From NCBI RefSeq assembly GCF_000622145.1, contig NZ_JHWH01000020.1, positions 28,797-92,796 of the forward strand: a DNA stretch of 64,000 nucleotides, written 5' to 3'. The position numbers were made by a program, and so were the translations under genes. Below the pieces are notes generated by a model. It made no database searches. It was not told where the DNA came from and was given only the letters and a program-made list of their open reading frames with translations. This document shows positions 52,242 through 61,216 of the stretch, in pieces. Source of the stretch: Paracoccus yeei ATCC BAA-599. GTDB taxonomy: Bacteria > Pseudomonadota > Alphaproteobacteria > Rhodobacterales > Rhodobacteraceae. Each line of letters begins with the position of its first letter. Position 1 is the stretch's first letter.

Positions 52242-53327
52242 TCATCCCTCCGCTGTTGCGACCGGCCGGGGGCGGGTCTTTCGATGTGCGGCCTCGGCCA
52301 GATGCGATTCCAGTTCGGCGGCGCGGTGATCGGACGAATGGCCGGCCCCGATCCGCGCGCTGGCGGCCCGGCCCATCGCGGCCGCATCGCCGTCCAGCGC
52401 CGCCAGGACATCGGCCGGGCCATCGGCCAGCACGATCTCGGACCCCGGCCGGAACAGCGTCTCGATCCCCTCCCAACGGTCCGAGATGATGGGCGTGGCG
52501 CAGGCTCCGGCCTCGAACACCCGGACCGAGGGCGAATAGCCCGCCCGGATCATGTCCGCCCGCGTGACGTTCAGGGTGAAGCGGCTGGCCGAATAGAAGG
52601 CCGCATGGTCGGCGGGCGGGCAATGTTCGATGCGTTCGACATTGCCGGGCCAGTCGATGCCGGCGGGATATTGCGGCCCGGCCACCACGAAACGCAGGTC
52701 GGGGCGGCTCCGGGCGGGTTCCAGCAGCAGCCGCTCCAGCGTGGGCTGGCGGTCGTCGCTGTAGGTGCCAAGATAGGACAGGTCCCAGCGGATCGGCACG
52801 TCGCGCGGGCCGTAAAGGTCCAGGTCCACCGAGCAGTAAAGCGCCCGCGCCATCGGCGCGCCATAGCGGGTTTCGATATGGCGCAGGGTCGGGCCGCCGG
52901 TGAAGGACAGATACACATCGAAACCGGGGATCACCTCGGGCGAGAGGTATTCGTGATCGCCCCGTTCCAGCTTGGCCAGCGTGACCGGCGTGTCGATGTC
53001 GTAGAAGGCCGCCACGCCCCCCGCCCAGCCCTGCACGCGGCGCGCGACCTCGACGCCTTGGGGGACGTAGCTGCCGACGATCACCGCATCCGCCGCCGCG
53101 ATCTCGTCCCGCCAGCGATCCAGCGCGGGCAGCCCCTCATAGAATTCCAGCCGGCACCAGTCGGGGGCGGTCAGGTCGCGCTGCCCGGCATACCAGGGCA
53201 CGTCGCGTTCCAGGAACAGCACCTGATGGCCGCGCCGGGCAAAGGATTTCAGCAGCGCGCGAAAGGTCGTCGCGTGGCCATTGCCCCAGGACGACGACAG
53301 CGACAGGCCCAGGACGACCAGCTTCAT
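52242..53327 (-). CDS. CgeB-like glycosyltransferase (group 1 type)
   Basis: 361 residues; ATG at 53327 overlaps the upstream glycosyltransferase stop by 4 bp. N-terminal Rossmann half (MKLVVLGLSLSSSWGNGHAT), a middle section with YDIDTPVTLAKLERGDHEYL, and C-terminal donor domain (RFTLNVTRADMIRAGYSPSV, RVFEAGACATPIISDRWEG, GSEIVLADGPADVL) identify it as a spore-coat/CgeB type GT related to family 4. Donor and acceptor unknown. Very similar in plan to the next gene, so a tandem duplication is likely. Confidence 0.88.
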   Translation of the reverse strand: MKLVVLGLSLSSSWGNGHATTFRALLKSFARRGHQVLFLERDVPWYAGQRDLTAPDWCRLEFYEGLPALDRWRDEIAAADAVIVGSYVPQGVEVARRVQGWAGGVAAFYDIDTPVTLAKLERGDHEYLSPEVIPGFDVYLSFTGGPTLRHIETRYGAPMARALYCSVDLDLYGPRDVPIRWDLSYLGTYSDDRQPTLERLLLEPARSRPDLRFVVAGPQYPAGIDWPGNVERIEHCPPADHAAFYSASRFTLNVTRADMIRAGYSPSVRVFEAGACATPIISDRWEGIETLFRPGSEIVLADGPADVLAALDGDAAAMGRAASARIGAGHSSDHRAAELESHLAEAAHRKTRPRPVATAEG

Positions 53328-54406
53328 GCCGCCATTCCCTTCGCCTGTGCCTTGAACAGCGCGTCCACCTGCGCACCGCGCAGGGCATAGGTGTGTTCCG
53401 CCTTGACCCGCGCCAGCGCCGCCTGGCCGATCTCTCTCGCCCGTTCCGGCGTCAGCGCCGCCAGATGGTCGGCCACGTCCTGCCCGTCGCGGGCCACCAG
53501 AACCTCGGCGTCGGGGGTCAGGAACTGCTCGATCCCCTCCCAGGCGTCGGTGATCAGGCATGCGGCGGCACCGGCGGCTTCAAAGACGCGGGTGGCAGGG
53601 GAAAAGCCCACATGCGCCATGCTGTCGCGCGCGACGTTCAGGACAGCCAGCGGCGTGCAGTTGAAGGCGTTGTGTTCGGCCGTATAGACATGGCCCAGGT
53701 GGCGGACATTGCCCGGCATCGGCTTGCTGTCCCAGCCGTTGCCGCCGATCAGGAAACTGCGATCCGCCAGCATGGCGGCGGGCTTCAGGAAGAACTCCTC
53801 GACCCGCGCCTCGCGGTCGGGCAGGCGGTTGCCCAGAAAGGCGAGATCCGAGGCGAATTTCGGGTCGGCGGGGGCGGGGTGGTGGGTATCCGGGTCCAAG
53901 GCGTTATAGACCGGCTCGCACAGCTTCGCGCCGAAGCCGCGATAGGCGTCCACCACGGGCGGGCCGCCGCCATAGGTCAGCACCATGTCGAGGGCGGGCA
54001 GCGCCCGGCGCACCGGATGGTCCGGGGCCGCCCGCATTTCGTCCAATGTGGCCGCCGCATCCACGTCCCAGAAGATCTTGAGCGCGCCGGGTTTTGCACC
54101 CGCGACCACGCCGTCCAGCAGTTCCCGGTCGAAGACGCCGACGCCATTGGCCTTGACCACGATATCGGCGTCGGCCGCCTCGGCCAGGACGCCGCGCATG
54201 GCGTCCTCGGTCGCGGGATAGACGACCGAGCGGCACCAGTCCGGCGGGTCGATGTCGCGGTGCTGCTGGCGGTCGAAGGCGTCGGGTTCGTAGAAGGTGA
54301 TCTGGTAGCCGCGCCGGGCGAGTTCGCCCAGGATGCCGCGGTAATAGGTGGCGGCACCGTTCCAATAGGAGGACAGCAGGCTGGATCCGTAGAATGCGAT
54401 CTTCAT
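53324..54406 (-). CDS. CgeB-like glycosyltransferase, tandem paralogue
   Basis: 360 residues, ATG at 54406. N-terminal MKIAFYGSSLLSSYWNGAAT, YEPDAFDRQQHRDIDPPDW, then KIFWDVDAAATLDEM and C-terminal NVARDSMAHVGFSPATRVFE and CLITDAWEGIEQFL match the neighbour at 52242-53327 block by block (both with a W-x-NG start, the PDWCR motif and W-E-G-I-E loop). Each stop overlaps the next start by four bases. The pair probably adds related sugars in succession. Donor sugars cannot be named. Confidence 0.88.
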   Translation of the reverse strand: MKIAFYGSSLLSSYWNGAATYYRGILGELARRGYQITFYEPDAFDRQQHRDIDPPDWCRSVVYPATEDAMRGVLAEAADADIVVKANGVGVFDRELLDGVVAGAKPGALKIFWDVDAAATLDEMRAAPDHPVRRALPALDMVLTYGGGPPVVDAYRGFGAKLCEPVYNALDPDTHHPAPADPKFASDLAFLGNRLPDREARVEEFFLKPAAMLADRSFLIGGNGWDSKPMPGNVRHLGHVYTAEHNAFNCTPLAVLNVARDSMAHVGFSPATRVFEAAGAAACLITDAWEGIEQFLTPDAEVLVARDGQDVADHLAALTPERAREIGQAALARVKAEHTYALRGAQVDALFKAQAKGMAA

Positions 54407-55512
54407 GCGGCAGAAGCTCCGTGGTTCAGGCCGAGCGTTCCGGCAATGGACAGAAGTTCCTGCGCGCGATGGGCGCAGGTGTGGCGGGCGCGGATGGTCT
54501 CCAGCCCATGCGCCGCCAGCGCGGCGCGCAGGTCGGCATCATGGGCGAGGTCGCGCAGATGGGCGGTCATTTCCGCACCGTCGCGGGCGAACAGAAAGTC
54601 TTGGCCGGGGCGGAACAGGGCTTCGCTGTCCTGCCAGGGGGCCGAGACTAGCGGGATGCCGCAGGCCAGCGCCTCGAAGACGCGGATGGTGGGGATGCCG
54701 GGCAGCATCGTGGTATAGAAGCGGCGCGGGACATGGACGGTCGCCATGTGGCGCGCAAAGATTTCGGGTGCCGCCGCGTTCGGCGCCCAGCCGTGATAGC
54801 GCACGCCGTAACGGTCCAGCGTCGCCAGGGCATCGGCCGGATAGCGCACGCCGTAGATGTCGAGCGGCAGGTTCGCCTCGCGGCCTGGGCGGAACAGGAA
54901 GGTCTCAAGCTCCTCGGTCCGTTCGCCGTCGCCCCAGTTGCCGATCCAGACCAGCCCTTCGCGCGCGGTCTCCTGCGCAGGCGGGTGGAACAGGCGGGTG
55001 TCGGCGGCCTCGTGCCAGGTCCAGACGCGGTCGACCCAGCCCCAGCGGCGATAGACCGCGCTCAGCGCCTCGCCAAAGGCCAGAACGCCGTCGAAGCCCG
55101 ACAGGTCGAAGGCGCGGATCGCATCCGGGTCGCTGACGGCGCGGTGGTGGGTGTCGTGGAACAGCAGCTTGAAGCGGGCGCCCTGTTGGCGCGCCCGGCC
55201 CAGGGTCGCGGCCAGCGCGGGGTCGTTCCATTCATGGACGATGACCAGATCGGCGTCGCCCGCCAGATCGACCGGATCGGCGGCGGGGTTATAGGTTTCG
55301 ACCGACAGGTCGGGATAGTTCCGGCGGAAGGGCTCCAGCCCCGCAGGCCCGTGATCGCGCAGCAGGTTTTCCAGGCTCCAGGCGCCTTGCGGCTCCAGCG
55401 CGCGGACATGGTGGCCCGCTGCGGCCAGTTCCCGCAGCACGCCGCGCAGGAAATGGGCGTTGCCGTGGTTCCAGCAGCTTTGCAGCGAATGGGTGAAATA
55501 GACGATCTTCAT
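54403..55512 (-). CDS. Glycosyltransferase (CgeB-like/group 1)
   Basis: 369 residues, ATG at 55512. MKIVYFTHSLQSCWNHGNAH at the start, LVIVHEWNDPALAATLGRA and LLFHDTHHRAVS in the first Rossmann half, then VWIGNWGDGERTEELETF and TTMLPGIPTIRVFEALACGI with SAPWQDSEALF in the donor-binding half. It is a more distant member of the same group as the next two downstream genes. No membrane segment or signal is seen, so a cytoplasmic or membrane-face enzyme. Part of a chain of overlapping genes. Confidence 0.87.
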   Translation of the reverse strand: MKIVYFTHSLQSCWNHGNAHFLRGVLRELAAAGHHVRALEPQGAWSLENLLRDHGPAGLEPFRRNYPDLSVETYNPAADPVDLAGDADLVIVHEWNDPALAATLGRARQQGARFKLLFHDTHHRAVSDPDAIRAFDLSGFDGVLAFGEALSAVYRRWGWVDRVWTWHEAADTRLFHPPAQETAREGLVWIGNWGDGERTEELETFLFRPGREANLPLDIYGVRYPADALATLDRYGVRYHGWAPNAAAPEIFARHMATVHVPRRFYTTMLPGIPTIRVFEALACGIPLVSAPWQDSEALFRPGQDFLFARDGAEMTAHLRDLAHDADLRAALAAHGLETIRARHTCAHRAQELLSIAGTLGLNHGASAA

Positions 55513-56582
55513 GCGGCCTGGGTCCGTCTGGCAAGCGCGTCGCGATAGATCTTGGCCATCTGCTCGGCCATCGCGGCGGGGGTGTAGCGGGCGGCGCGCT
55601 GACGGGCGGAGTTGCCCTGCGCGGCGTGGCAAGCCGGGTCGGCCAGAAGCGCGGCGATGGCGTCGGCAAAGCCCTGCGCGTCGCCAGGCGCAACGAAGGA
55701 CGCCGCTCCGTCCCAGAGTTCGCGAAAGGTCGGGATGTCCGACAGCACCAGCGGGCAACCGGCCTGCGCGGCTTCCAGGACCGCCAGGCCAAAGGGCTCG
55801 AACCGGGCGGCGCTGACAAAGACCGGGCGGCGGGCCAGCCAATGGCCGATGACCTCGGCCGGCAGGGGGCCGGTGGCTTGCAGATGCGTGGCCGCGACCG
55901 TGGCGCCATGGGGCGCGCGGGTGGCGCCGATGGCGACGAAGGGCGCATTCAGCCGCGCGGCCACGGCGTCCAGGGTGGCGGTATCCTTGACCTCGTCCCA
56001 AAGCCTGCCGACCGTCAGCGCGCCGGGAAACGGCTGCGCCGGGGGCAGGGGCAGGGCGGTGCGGCCGTTATGGACCACCGCCGGCAGCAAGGGCAGGCCA
56101 TAGCGGCGAGCCGTCGCCTCGGCATAGGCGCGGGTCGGCGCCACGACGCGGTCGGCGGCGCGCAGGCCCCGGCCGACCAGTTCGGGCAGCCAGGCCAGCG
56201 CCGGATCGACCGCCCCGCCGCGCGCCGCGTCCCACCAGGTGCCAAGGCAGCCGTGGTTCACGGCGACGACCGGCCGGTCATGGCGCGCCACGGCCAGAGC
56301 CGGGGCGTTCAGATGCACCAGATCCGCGCCCTCCTCGTGCGCCATCCGCGCGACCGCCTCGGCCGCCGACAGCACCGCTGCGGGACCGTCGCTGAGCCAA
56401 TCGAGCGGCAGGCCGGTTTCGATCAGCCGCACCCCCGCAGCCTCGGCCGCGGCGCGCTGATCGGGGTCGGGCGCGGGGCCCAGAACCGCCAGCACCACCT
56501 CGACCCGCAGGGCGGAGGCGAGTTCCAGCGCATAGGCCCAGACCCCGCCCACCGCGTCGGTGGTCATCAGCACCCGCATCAT
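55509..56582 (-). CDS. Family-4 glycosyltransferase
   Basis: 357 residues, starting at one of two adjacent ATGs (56582/56579). N-terminal MRVLMTTDAVGGVWAYALEL and the middle NHGCLGTWWDAARGGAVDP, YAEATARRYGLPLLPAVVHN precede the GT-B donor half GRLWDEVKDTATLDAVAARL, FVSAARFEPFGLAVLEAAQA (the EPFG..xLEA motif that binds nucleotide-sugar phosphates) and GCPLVLSDIPTFREL. Classical GT4 retaining transferase. Start overlaps the epimerase stop. Acceptor is probably the growing surface glycan. Confidence 0.9.
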   Translation of the reverse strand: MMRVLMTTDAVGGVWAYALELASALRVEVVLAVLGPAPDPDQRAAAEAAGVRLIETGLPLDWLSDGPAAVLSAAEAVARMAHEEGADLVHLNAPALAVARHDRPVVAVNHGCLGTWWDAARGGAVDPALAWLPELVGRGLRAADRVVAPTRAYAEATARRYGLPLLPAVVHNGRTALPLPPAQPFPGALTVGRLWDEVKDTATLDAVAARLNAPFVAIGATRAPHGATVAATHLQATGPLPAEVIGHWLARRPVFVSAARFEPFGLAVLEAAQAGCPLVLSDIPTFRELWDGAASFVAPGDAQGFADAIAALLADPACHAAQGNSARQRAARYTPAAMAEQMAKIYRDALARRTQAA

Positions 56583-57664
56583 GCCGACTTCGCCAGGGGC
56601 TGGCCGATGGGCAGGTTGATCCCGCCCTCGGCAGCCAGCCATCGCGCCAGCCTTGTCACGCCCTCCTGCCAGTCCAGCTTGGGCGACAGGTCCAGCGCCT
56701 GGTCCGCCGCGCGCGTGTCGGCCACGAAATACCGCTGGTCGCCCGCCCGCCAGTCGGAATAGGCGATGTCCACCGGGCGTCCGATGATCCGGCCCACGAA
56801 GGCCAGAAGCTGGCGCAGGCTGACCGCGTTCGCGGGCCCGCCGCCCAGGTTGAAGACCCGGCCGGACACCTGGTCGATCCGGTCCCAGGCCGCCAGATAG
56901 GCCTCGACCGCGTTCGACACGTCCAGGATGTCGCGCACCTGGCAGCCATCGCCGAACAGCGTGATCTGCTGGCCCTTCAGCGCGCGGATCAGGAAATGGG
57001 CGACCCAGCCCTGATCCTCGGTTCCCATCTGGCGCTGGCCATAGATGCAGGACATGCGCAACACGCAGGTGGGCACGCCGAAGCTGCGGGCATAGTCCAG
57101 AACATACTGGTCCGCCGCGCCCTTGGAACAGCCATAGGGGGTGTGGAAATCCAGCGGCCGGGCCTCGCCGATGCCGTGGTCGCGCACCTGGACGTCGGTC
57201 GGAAGGTAAGCCTCGCCCTCCAGCGCGAAATCCAGATCGGCCAGGTCGCCATAGACCTTGTTCGTCGAGGCAAAGACCAGCGGCGTGCCGTCGCCCTTGG
57301 CGCGCAGCGCCTCCAGCAGGTTCATCGTGCCGATCAGGTTGATGGTCATGTCCTCGACCGGCTCGACCATGCTGGTGGTCACGGCGACCTGGGCCGCAAG
57401 GTGAAAGACCGCTTTTGCTTCGCGCGCGGCAGCGGCCATGCGGGCGGCGTCGCGGATGTCGGCCCGGACATGCTCGATCCGGTCGTCGTGGCGATCTTGC
57501 AGCCAGGCGAGGTTGCGTTCCACCCCCGGCCGGGTCATGGCGTCATAGACGATGACCCGGTGCCCGTCGCCCGCCAGCCGGTCGGCCAGGTTCGAGCCGA
57601 TGAAGCCCGCGCCGCCGGTGACCAGCACCGGGCGCGGATCGGCGGATGCGTCGGTCCTGGCCAT
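56579..57664 (-). CDS. NAD-dependent epimerase/dehydratase, CDP-paratose 2-epimerase-like
   Basis: 361 residues from ATG at 57664. NAD motif VLVTGGAGFIGSNLADRLA, then HLAAQVAVTTSMVEP, STNKVYGDLADLD, active YGCSKGAADQYVLDYA (Tyr/Lys), and RMSCIYGQRQMGTEDQGWVA with VRDILDVSNAVEAY. The TNKVYGD and RQMGTEDQGW pieces are typical of CDP-tyvelose (paratose 2-)epimerase-type proteins. It would convert one nucleotide-sugar to another for the glycan. Its start codon overlaps the stop of a truncated gene (57664-57733). Confidence 0.88.
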   Translation of the reverse strand: MARTDASADPRPVLVTGGAGFIGSNLADRLAGDGHRVIVYDAMTRPGVERNLAWLQDRHDDRIEHVRADIRDAARMAAAAREAKAVFHLAAQVAVTTSMVEPVEDMTINLIGTMNLLEALRAKGDGTPLVFASTNKVYGDLADLDFALEGEAYLPTDVQVRDHGIGEARPLDFHTPYGCSKGAADQYVLDYARSFGVPTCVLRMSCIYGQRQMGTEDQGWVAHFLIRALKGQQITLFGDGCQVRDILDVSNAVEAYLAAWDRIDQVSGRVFNLGGGPANAVSLRQLLAFVGRIIGRPVDIAYSDWRAGDQRYFVADTRAADQALDLSPKLDWQEGVTRLARWLAAEGGINLPIGQPLAKSA

Positions 57665-57733
57665 CACGCCACCAGCCCGCGCTTGTCCAGTTCCGCCCGC
57701 GCCTGTTCGACCCGGTCCACGGCGGTCTGGCGC
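57664..57733 (-). pseudogene. C-terminal stub of an unidentified gene of the glycan operon
   Basis: The last 20-odd codons read QTAVDRVEQARAELDKRGLV plus alanine, then a TGA that overlaps the epimerase ATG, just as the other gene pairs of this operon do. Upstream of about 57733 the frame is antisense to the inositol-phosphate synthase gene. So the 5' part of a gene coupled to the epimerase has been removed. Too short to identify. Confidence 0.5.
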
Positions 57734-58660
57734 AAGGTTGGCCGCGACGTGGCCAAGGCGATCTTCGCGCCCCCGAACTGCACCGTCGTCTTTGCCTCCG
57801 AAGTGCCCGACACCGGCGCCGTGGTGCGCATGGGCCGCATCCTGGACGGCGTGGCCGAGCACATGGCCGACCACCCGGCCGAACGCACCTTCCTGCCCGC
57901 GGGCGAACCCGAACCCTCGCGCGAGGACGTGGTTGCCGCGCTGCGGGATGCGCAGGTGGACGTTCTGATGAACTACCTGCCCGTGGGCAGCCAGCAGGCG
58001 ACCGAATTCTATGCCGAATGCGCGCTCGAGGCGGGGGTGGCCTTCGTCAACAACATTCCGGTGTTCATCGCCTCGGACCCCGCCTGGGCGGAACGCTTCG
58101 AAAAGGCCGGCGTGCCGATCATCGGCGACGACATCAAGGCTCAGCTTGGCGCGACCATCGTCCATCGCGTGCTGACCGACCTGTTTCACAAGCGCGGCGT
58201 CAAGCTGTGCCGGACCTATCAGCTGAACACCGGCGGCAACACCGATTTCCTGAACATGGCGAACCGCAGCCGGCTGGTCAGCAAGAAGATTTCCAAGACC
58301 GAGGCCGTCCAGGCGGTCGCCGCCGAACGGATCGCCGACGAAAACATCCATGTCGGCCCGTCGGACTATGTCGCCTGGCAGAACGACAACAAGGTCTGCT
58401 TCCTGCGGATGGAGGGCGAGTTGTTCGGCGGCGTGCCGATGAACCTGGAACTGCGCCTTTCGGTCGAGGACAGCCCGAACTCGGCCGGTGTCGCCATCGA
58501 CATGATCCGCTGCGCGGCCATTGCGCGCGACCGGGGGCTGGCCGGCCCGGTGCTGGCGCCCGCCGCCTGGTTCTGCAAGCACCCGCCGCAGCAGATGACC
58601 GATGACGAGGCCTATGAGGCGGTCGAATCCTTCATCGCGGAAGGCGCACCCGCCCCGTGA
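57734..58660 (+). pseudogene. Myo-inositol-1-phosphate synthase (actinobacterial/archaeal type), N-terminus missing
   Basis: 308 residues beginning KVGRDVAKAIFAPPNCT and continuing with every later block of the short (about 360-residue) inositol-3-phosphate synthases: VDVLMNYLPVGSQQATEFYA, FVNNIPVFIASDPAWAERF, IIGDDIKAQLGATIVHRVL, RTYQLNTGGNTDFLNM, and GPSDYVAWQNDNKVC. The roughly 60-70 residue N-terminal part with the NAD GxGNxAS motif is missing; in its place lies the stub of a minus-strand gene. It would make inositol phosphate for lipid or glycan. Without its NAD-binding N-terminus it should be inactive. Its 3' end overlaps DUF1003 by 49 bp. Confidence 0.82.
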
Positions 58661-59190
58661 CCGCCCGTCTTCGGATCGCCTTCACTGGACCCCAGAGCGT
58701 CCAGCACCTGGTCGGGATCGACGGTCTTTTCGACCTCGGCCACGGTGGCCTGGTCCAAGGGCACCTCGAGTCGCTCGGCGATGCGGTGGATGACCTCGGC
58801 CAGCCGGGTCAGTTCATCCTCGGCCAGAAGGCCCACGTGCAGGTCCAGGTCGGCGCGCCGGTCGGCGGCCTCGGCCTGCCGGTTCTGGTTGATCAGGACG
58901 AAGGTGGACAGGAAGATCGCCTCGACCGAGGCCTCCATCGCCAGCATGACGAAGGTCGGGTCCCAGGGCGTGACACCCGGTATCCAGCCCAGGTTGGCCA
59001 CGATCCAGAAGCCGTAGACCACCAGATGCAGGACCACGAAGGTCATGGAGCCGGTAAAGGCCGTGATCCGGGCCGCGATCCGCGCGCCAAGCGGCGCGGC
59101 CGCAGCCTCGCGTCGGCGGCGTTCGGCCAGCCGCTCGATATTGGCGGCCAGCCGCGCGCTCATCTGGCTGCCGATTGCGTTCGTGTCCAT
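58612..59190 (-). CDS. DUF1003 membrane protein
   Basis: 192 residues from ATG at 59190. A charged N-terminus is followed by two membrane helices (ITAFTGSMTFVVLHLVVYGF and FVMLAMEASVEAIFLSTFV) then INQNRQAEAADRRADLDLHV, the DUF1003 hallmark, and a cytoplasmic C-terminal domain. Function unknown; relatives are thought to sit near manganese or stress genes. Its last 16 codons overlap the convergent inositol-phosphate synthase tail. The terminal GDPKTGGHGAGAPS section is unusual and may reflect rearrangement. Confidence 0.83.
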   Translation of the reverse strand: MDTNAIGSQMSARLAANIERLAERRRREAAAAPLGARIAARITAFTGSMTFVVLHLVVYGFWIVANLGWIPGVTPWDPTFVMLAMEASVEAIFLSTFVLINQNRQAEAADRRADLDLHVGLLAEDELTRLAEVIHRIAERLEVPLDQATVAEVEKTVDPDQVLDALGSSEGDPKTGGHGAGAPSAMKDSTAS

Positions 59191-59264
59191 GTCCCTTGCC
59201 CGCCCTTGTTCTGCCACCCCGGACAAAGCGGCGCCGCCCCCCATTCGGTTCCGAAAGGACAGCC

Positions 59265-60236
59265 ATGATCGAAGCTTCCCTGATGCGCGCCGCCATTCTG
59301 GACGGACCGCAGCGGTTTTCCCTGGCCAGGGTGCCGGTGCCCCGGCCCGGCCCGGGCGAGGTGCTGATCCGGCTGGAGGGCTGCGGCGTCTGCGCCTCGA
59401 ACGTCGAGCCGTGGGAGGGCCAGCCCTGGTCCACCTGGCCCGGCGCGCCCGGCGGCATGGGGCACGAGGGCTGGGGCCGGATCGCGGCCCTGGGCGAGGG
59501 GGTCGGGGGCCTGTCCGTCGGGGACCGCGTGACCGCGCTGACCGAACGATCCTATGCCGAATACGACACGGCCCCCGCCGCGATGGTGGTGCCGCTGCCC
59601 GCCAGTCTGGACGGGATGCCGGTCCCGGGCGAACCCGTGGCCTGCGCGCTGAACATCTTCGCGCGCTCGGACATCCGCGCCGGCCAGACGGTGGCGATCG
59701 TCGGCATCGGCTTTCTGGGCGCGATCCTGACCCGGCTGGCAACGGATGCGGGAGCCCGCGTGATCGCCGTCTCGCGCCGGGCCGAGACGCTGGACCTGGC
59801 CCGCAGAATGGGTGCTGCGGAAACCATCCCCATGGACGACCACTGGCGCATCATCGAGGACGTGAAGCGCCTGACCGACGGGCACATGGCCCAGCGGGTG
59901 ATCGAATGCGTGGGCAAGCAATGGCCGCTGGATCTGGCCGGGGACCTGGTGGCCGAGGGCGGGCGTCTGGTGATCGCGGGCTATCACCAGGACGGGCCGC
60001 GGCAGGTGAACATGCAGATGTGGAATTGGAAGGGCATCGACATCGCCAGCGCGCATGAACGCGACGCGGCCGTGCGCGTGGCGGGGCTGCGGGCGGCGGT
60101 GGATGCGCTGGCCCAGGGGCGGCTGGACCTTGGCCCGCTGCTGACCGGCTCCTATCCGCTGGAGGATCTGGGCGAGGCCCTGGCCGCGACCCGCGACAAG
60201 CCCGGCGGCTTCGTCAAGGCCTGGGTGGCGCTGTGA
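59265..60236 (+). CDS. MDR-family (zinc-type) alcohol dehydrogenase
   Basis: 323 residues from ATG at 59265, with AAAGGA upstream. MDR domains: VPRPGPGEVLIRLEGCGVC (catalytic Cys in CGVCASN), GGMGHEGWGRIAALGEG (GHE), and the nucleotide motif VAIVGIGFLGAILTRLA with ARVIAVSRRAETLDLARR. The structural four-cysteine lobe of classic ADHs is lacking. It may oxidise a sugar-nucleotide alcohol or inositol-like compound. It starts a plus-strand run with Gfo/Idh, pyruvyl transferase and FrhB genes (3-4 bp overlaps). Confidence 0.88.
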   Translation: MIEASLMRAAILDGPQRFSLARVPVPRPGPGEVLIRLEGCGVCASNVEPWEGQPWSTWPGAPGGMGHEGWGRIAALGEGVGGLSVGDRVTALTERSYAEYDTAPAAMVVPLPASLDGMPVPGEPVACALNIFARSDIRAGQTVAIVGIGFLGAILTRLATDAGARVIAVSRRAETLDLARRMGAAETIPMDDHWRIIEDVKRLTDGHMAQRVIECVGKQWPLDLAGDLVAEGGRLVIAGYHQDGPRQVNMQMWNWKGIDIASAHERDAAVRVAGLRAAVDALAQGRLDLGPLLTGSYPLEDLGEALAATRDKPGGFVKAWVAL

Positions 60237-61216
60237 GGCCGCGCCTGGGCTTTCTCGGCACCGGCTGGATCGGGCGGCACCGGATGGCGGCCCTGGCCGC
60301 CAGCGGCCTGGCCGAGATCGTCGCGGTGGCCGAGCCCGACGACGCCTGCGCCGCCGAGGCGCTGACGCTTGCGCCCGATGCCCGGCGGGTGGACGGACTT
60401 GACGCGCTGCTGGCCGCCGACATCGACGCCGTGGTGATCGCCACCCCAAGCGCGGCCCATGCGGACCAATCCATCGCCGCGCTGAACGCGGGCAAGGCGG
60501 TGTTCTGCCAGAAGCCCCTGGGCCGCACCGGGCCCGAGGTGGCCCAGGTGGTCGCGGCCGCCCGCCGCGCCGACCGCCTGCTGGGCGTCGATCTGTCCTA
60601 TCGCCACACCGCCGCCATGGCCGCGATCCGCCCGCTGCTGGACGCGGGCAGCCTGGGCCATGTCTTCGGGGTTGACGTGACCTTCCACAACGCCTGGGGC
60701 CCGGACAAGCCCTGGTTCTATGACCCCGCGCTGTCAGGCGGCGGCTGCGTGGTCGACCTGGGCGTCCACCTGATCGACCTGGCGCTGTGGTCGCTGGGCT
60801 GGCCCGAGGTCGCGGGCGTCGAAAGCCGGCTTTACGCCAAGGGCGCGCCGCTGGCCGATCCGGCGCGGCAGGTCGAGGATTACGCCACAGCCACGCTGGA
60901 TCTGGCGGGCGGCACGGTCGTCCGCCTCGCCTGCTCCTGGGGCCTTCAGGCGGGGCGCGAGGCGGTGATCGCGGCCGAGTTCTTCGGCACCGAAGGCGGC
61001 GCATCCCTGCGCAACGTCAACGGTTCCTTCTACGATCTGCGGGCCGAGCGGCATCGTCACATCCGCGCCGAGCCCCTGGCCGGGCCGCCCGACGACTGGG
61101 GCGGGCGCGCGGCGGTGGACTGGCTGGCGCGGCTGGCATCGGGGGGGCGCTTTGACGATGACGCGCGGCATCTGGTCACGGTCGCGCGGGTGATCGACCG
61201 GATCTATGGGCGATAG
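60233..61216 (+). CDS. Gfo/Idh/MocA-family oxidoreductase
   Basis: 327 residues from GTG at 60233, overlapping the MDR stop. NAD motif RLGFLGTGWIGRHRMAALAA, the family EKP box in the form FCQKPLGRTGPEV, catalytic region DVTFHNAWGPDKPWFYDPAL, GGCVVDLGVHLIDLALW (His of GxHxxD). Family members act on inositols, sugars and nucleotide sugars, for example inositol 2-dehydrogenase and WbpB. With the MDR enzyme next door, a two-step oxidation/reduction of a cyclitol or sugar is plausible. Stop is followed directly by the pyruvyl transferase ATG. Confidence 0.9.
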   Translation: MRPRLGFLGTGWIGRHRMAALAASGLAEIVAVAEPDDACAAEALTLAPDARRVDGLDALLAADIDAVVIATPSAAHADQSIAALNAGKAVFCQKPLGRTGPEVAQVVAAARRADRLLGVDLSYRHTAAMAAIRPLLDAGSLGHVFGVDVTFHNAWGPDKPWFYDPALSGGGCVVDLGVHLIDLALWSLGWPEVAGVESRLYAKGAPLADPARQVEDYATATLDLAGGTVVRLACSWGLQAGREAVIAAEFFGTEGGASLRNVNGSFYDLRAERHRHIRAEPLAGPPDDWGGRAAVDWLARLASGGRFDDDARHLVTVARVIDRIYGR

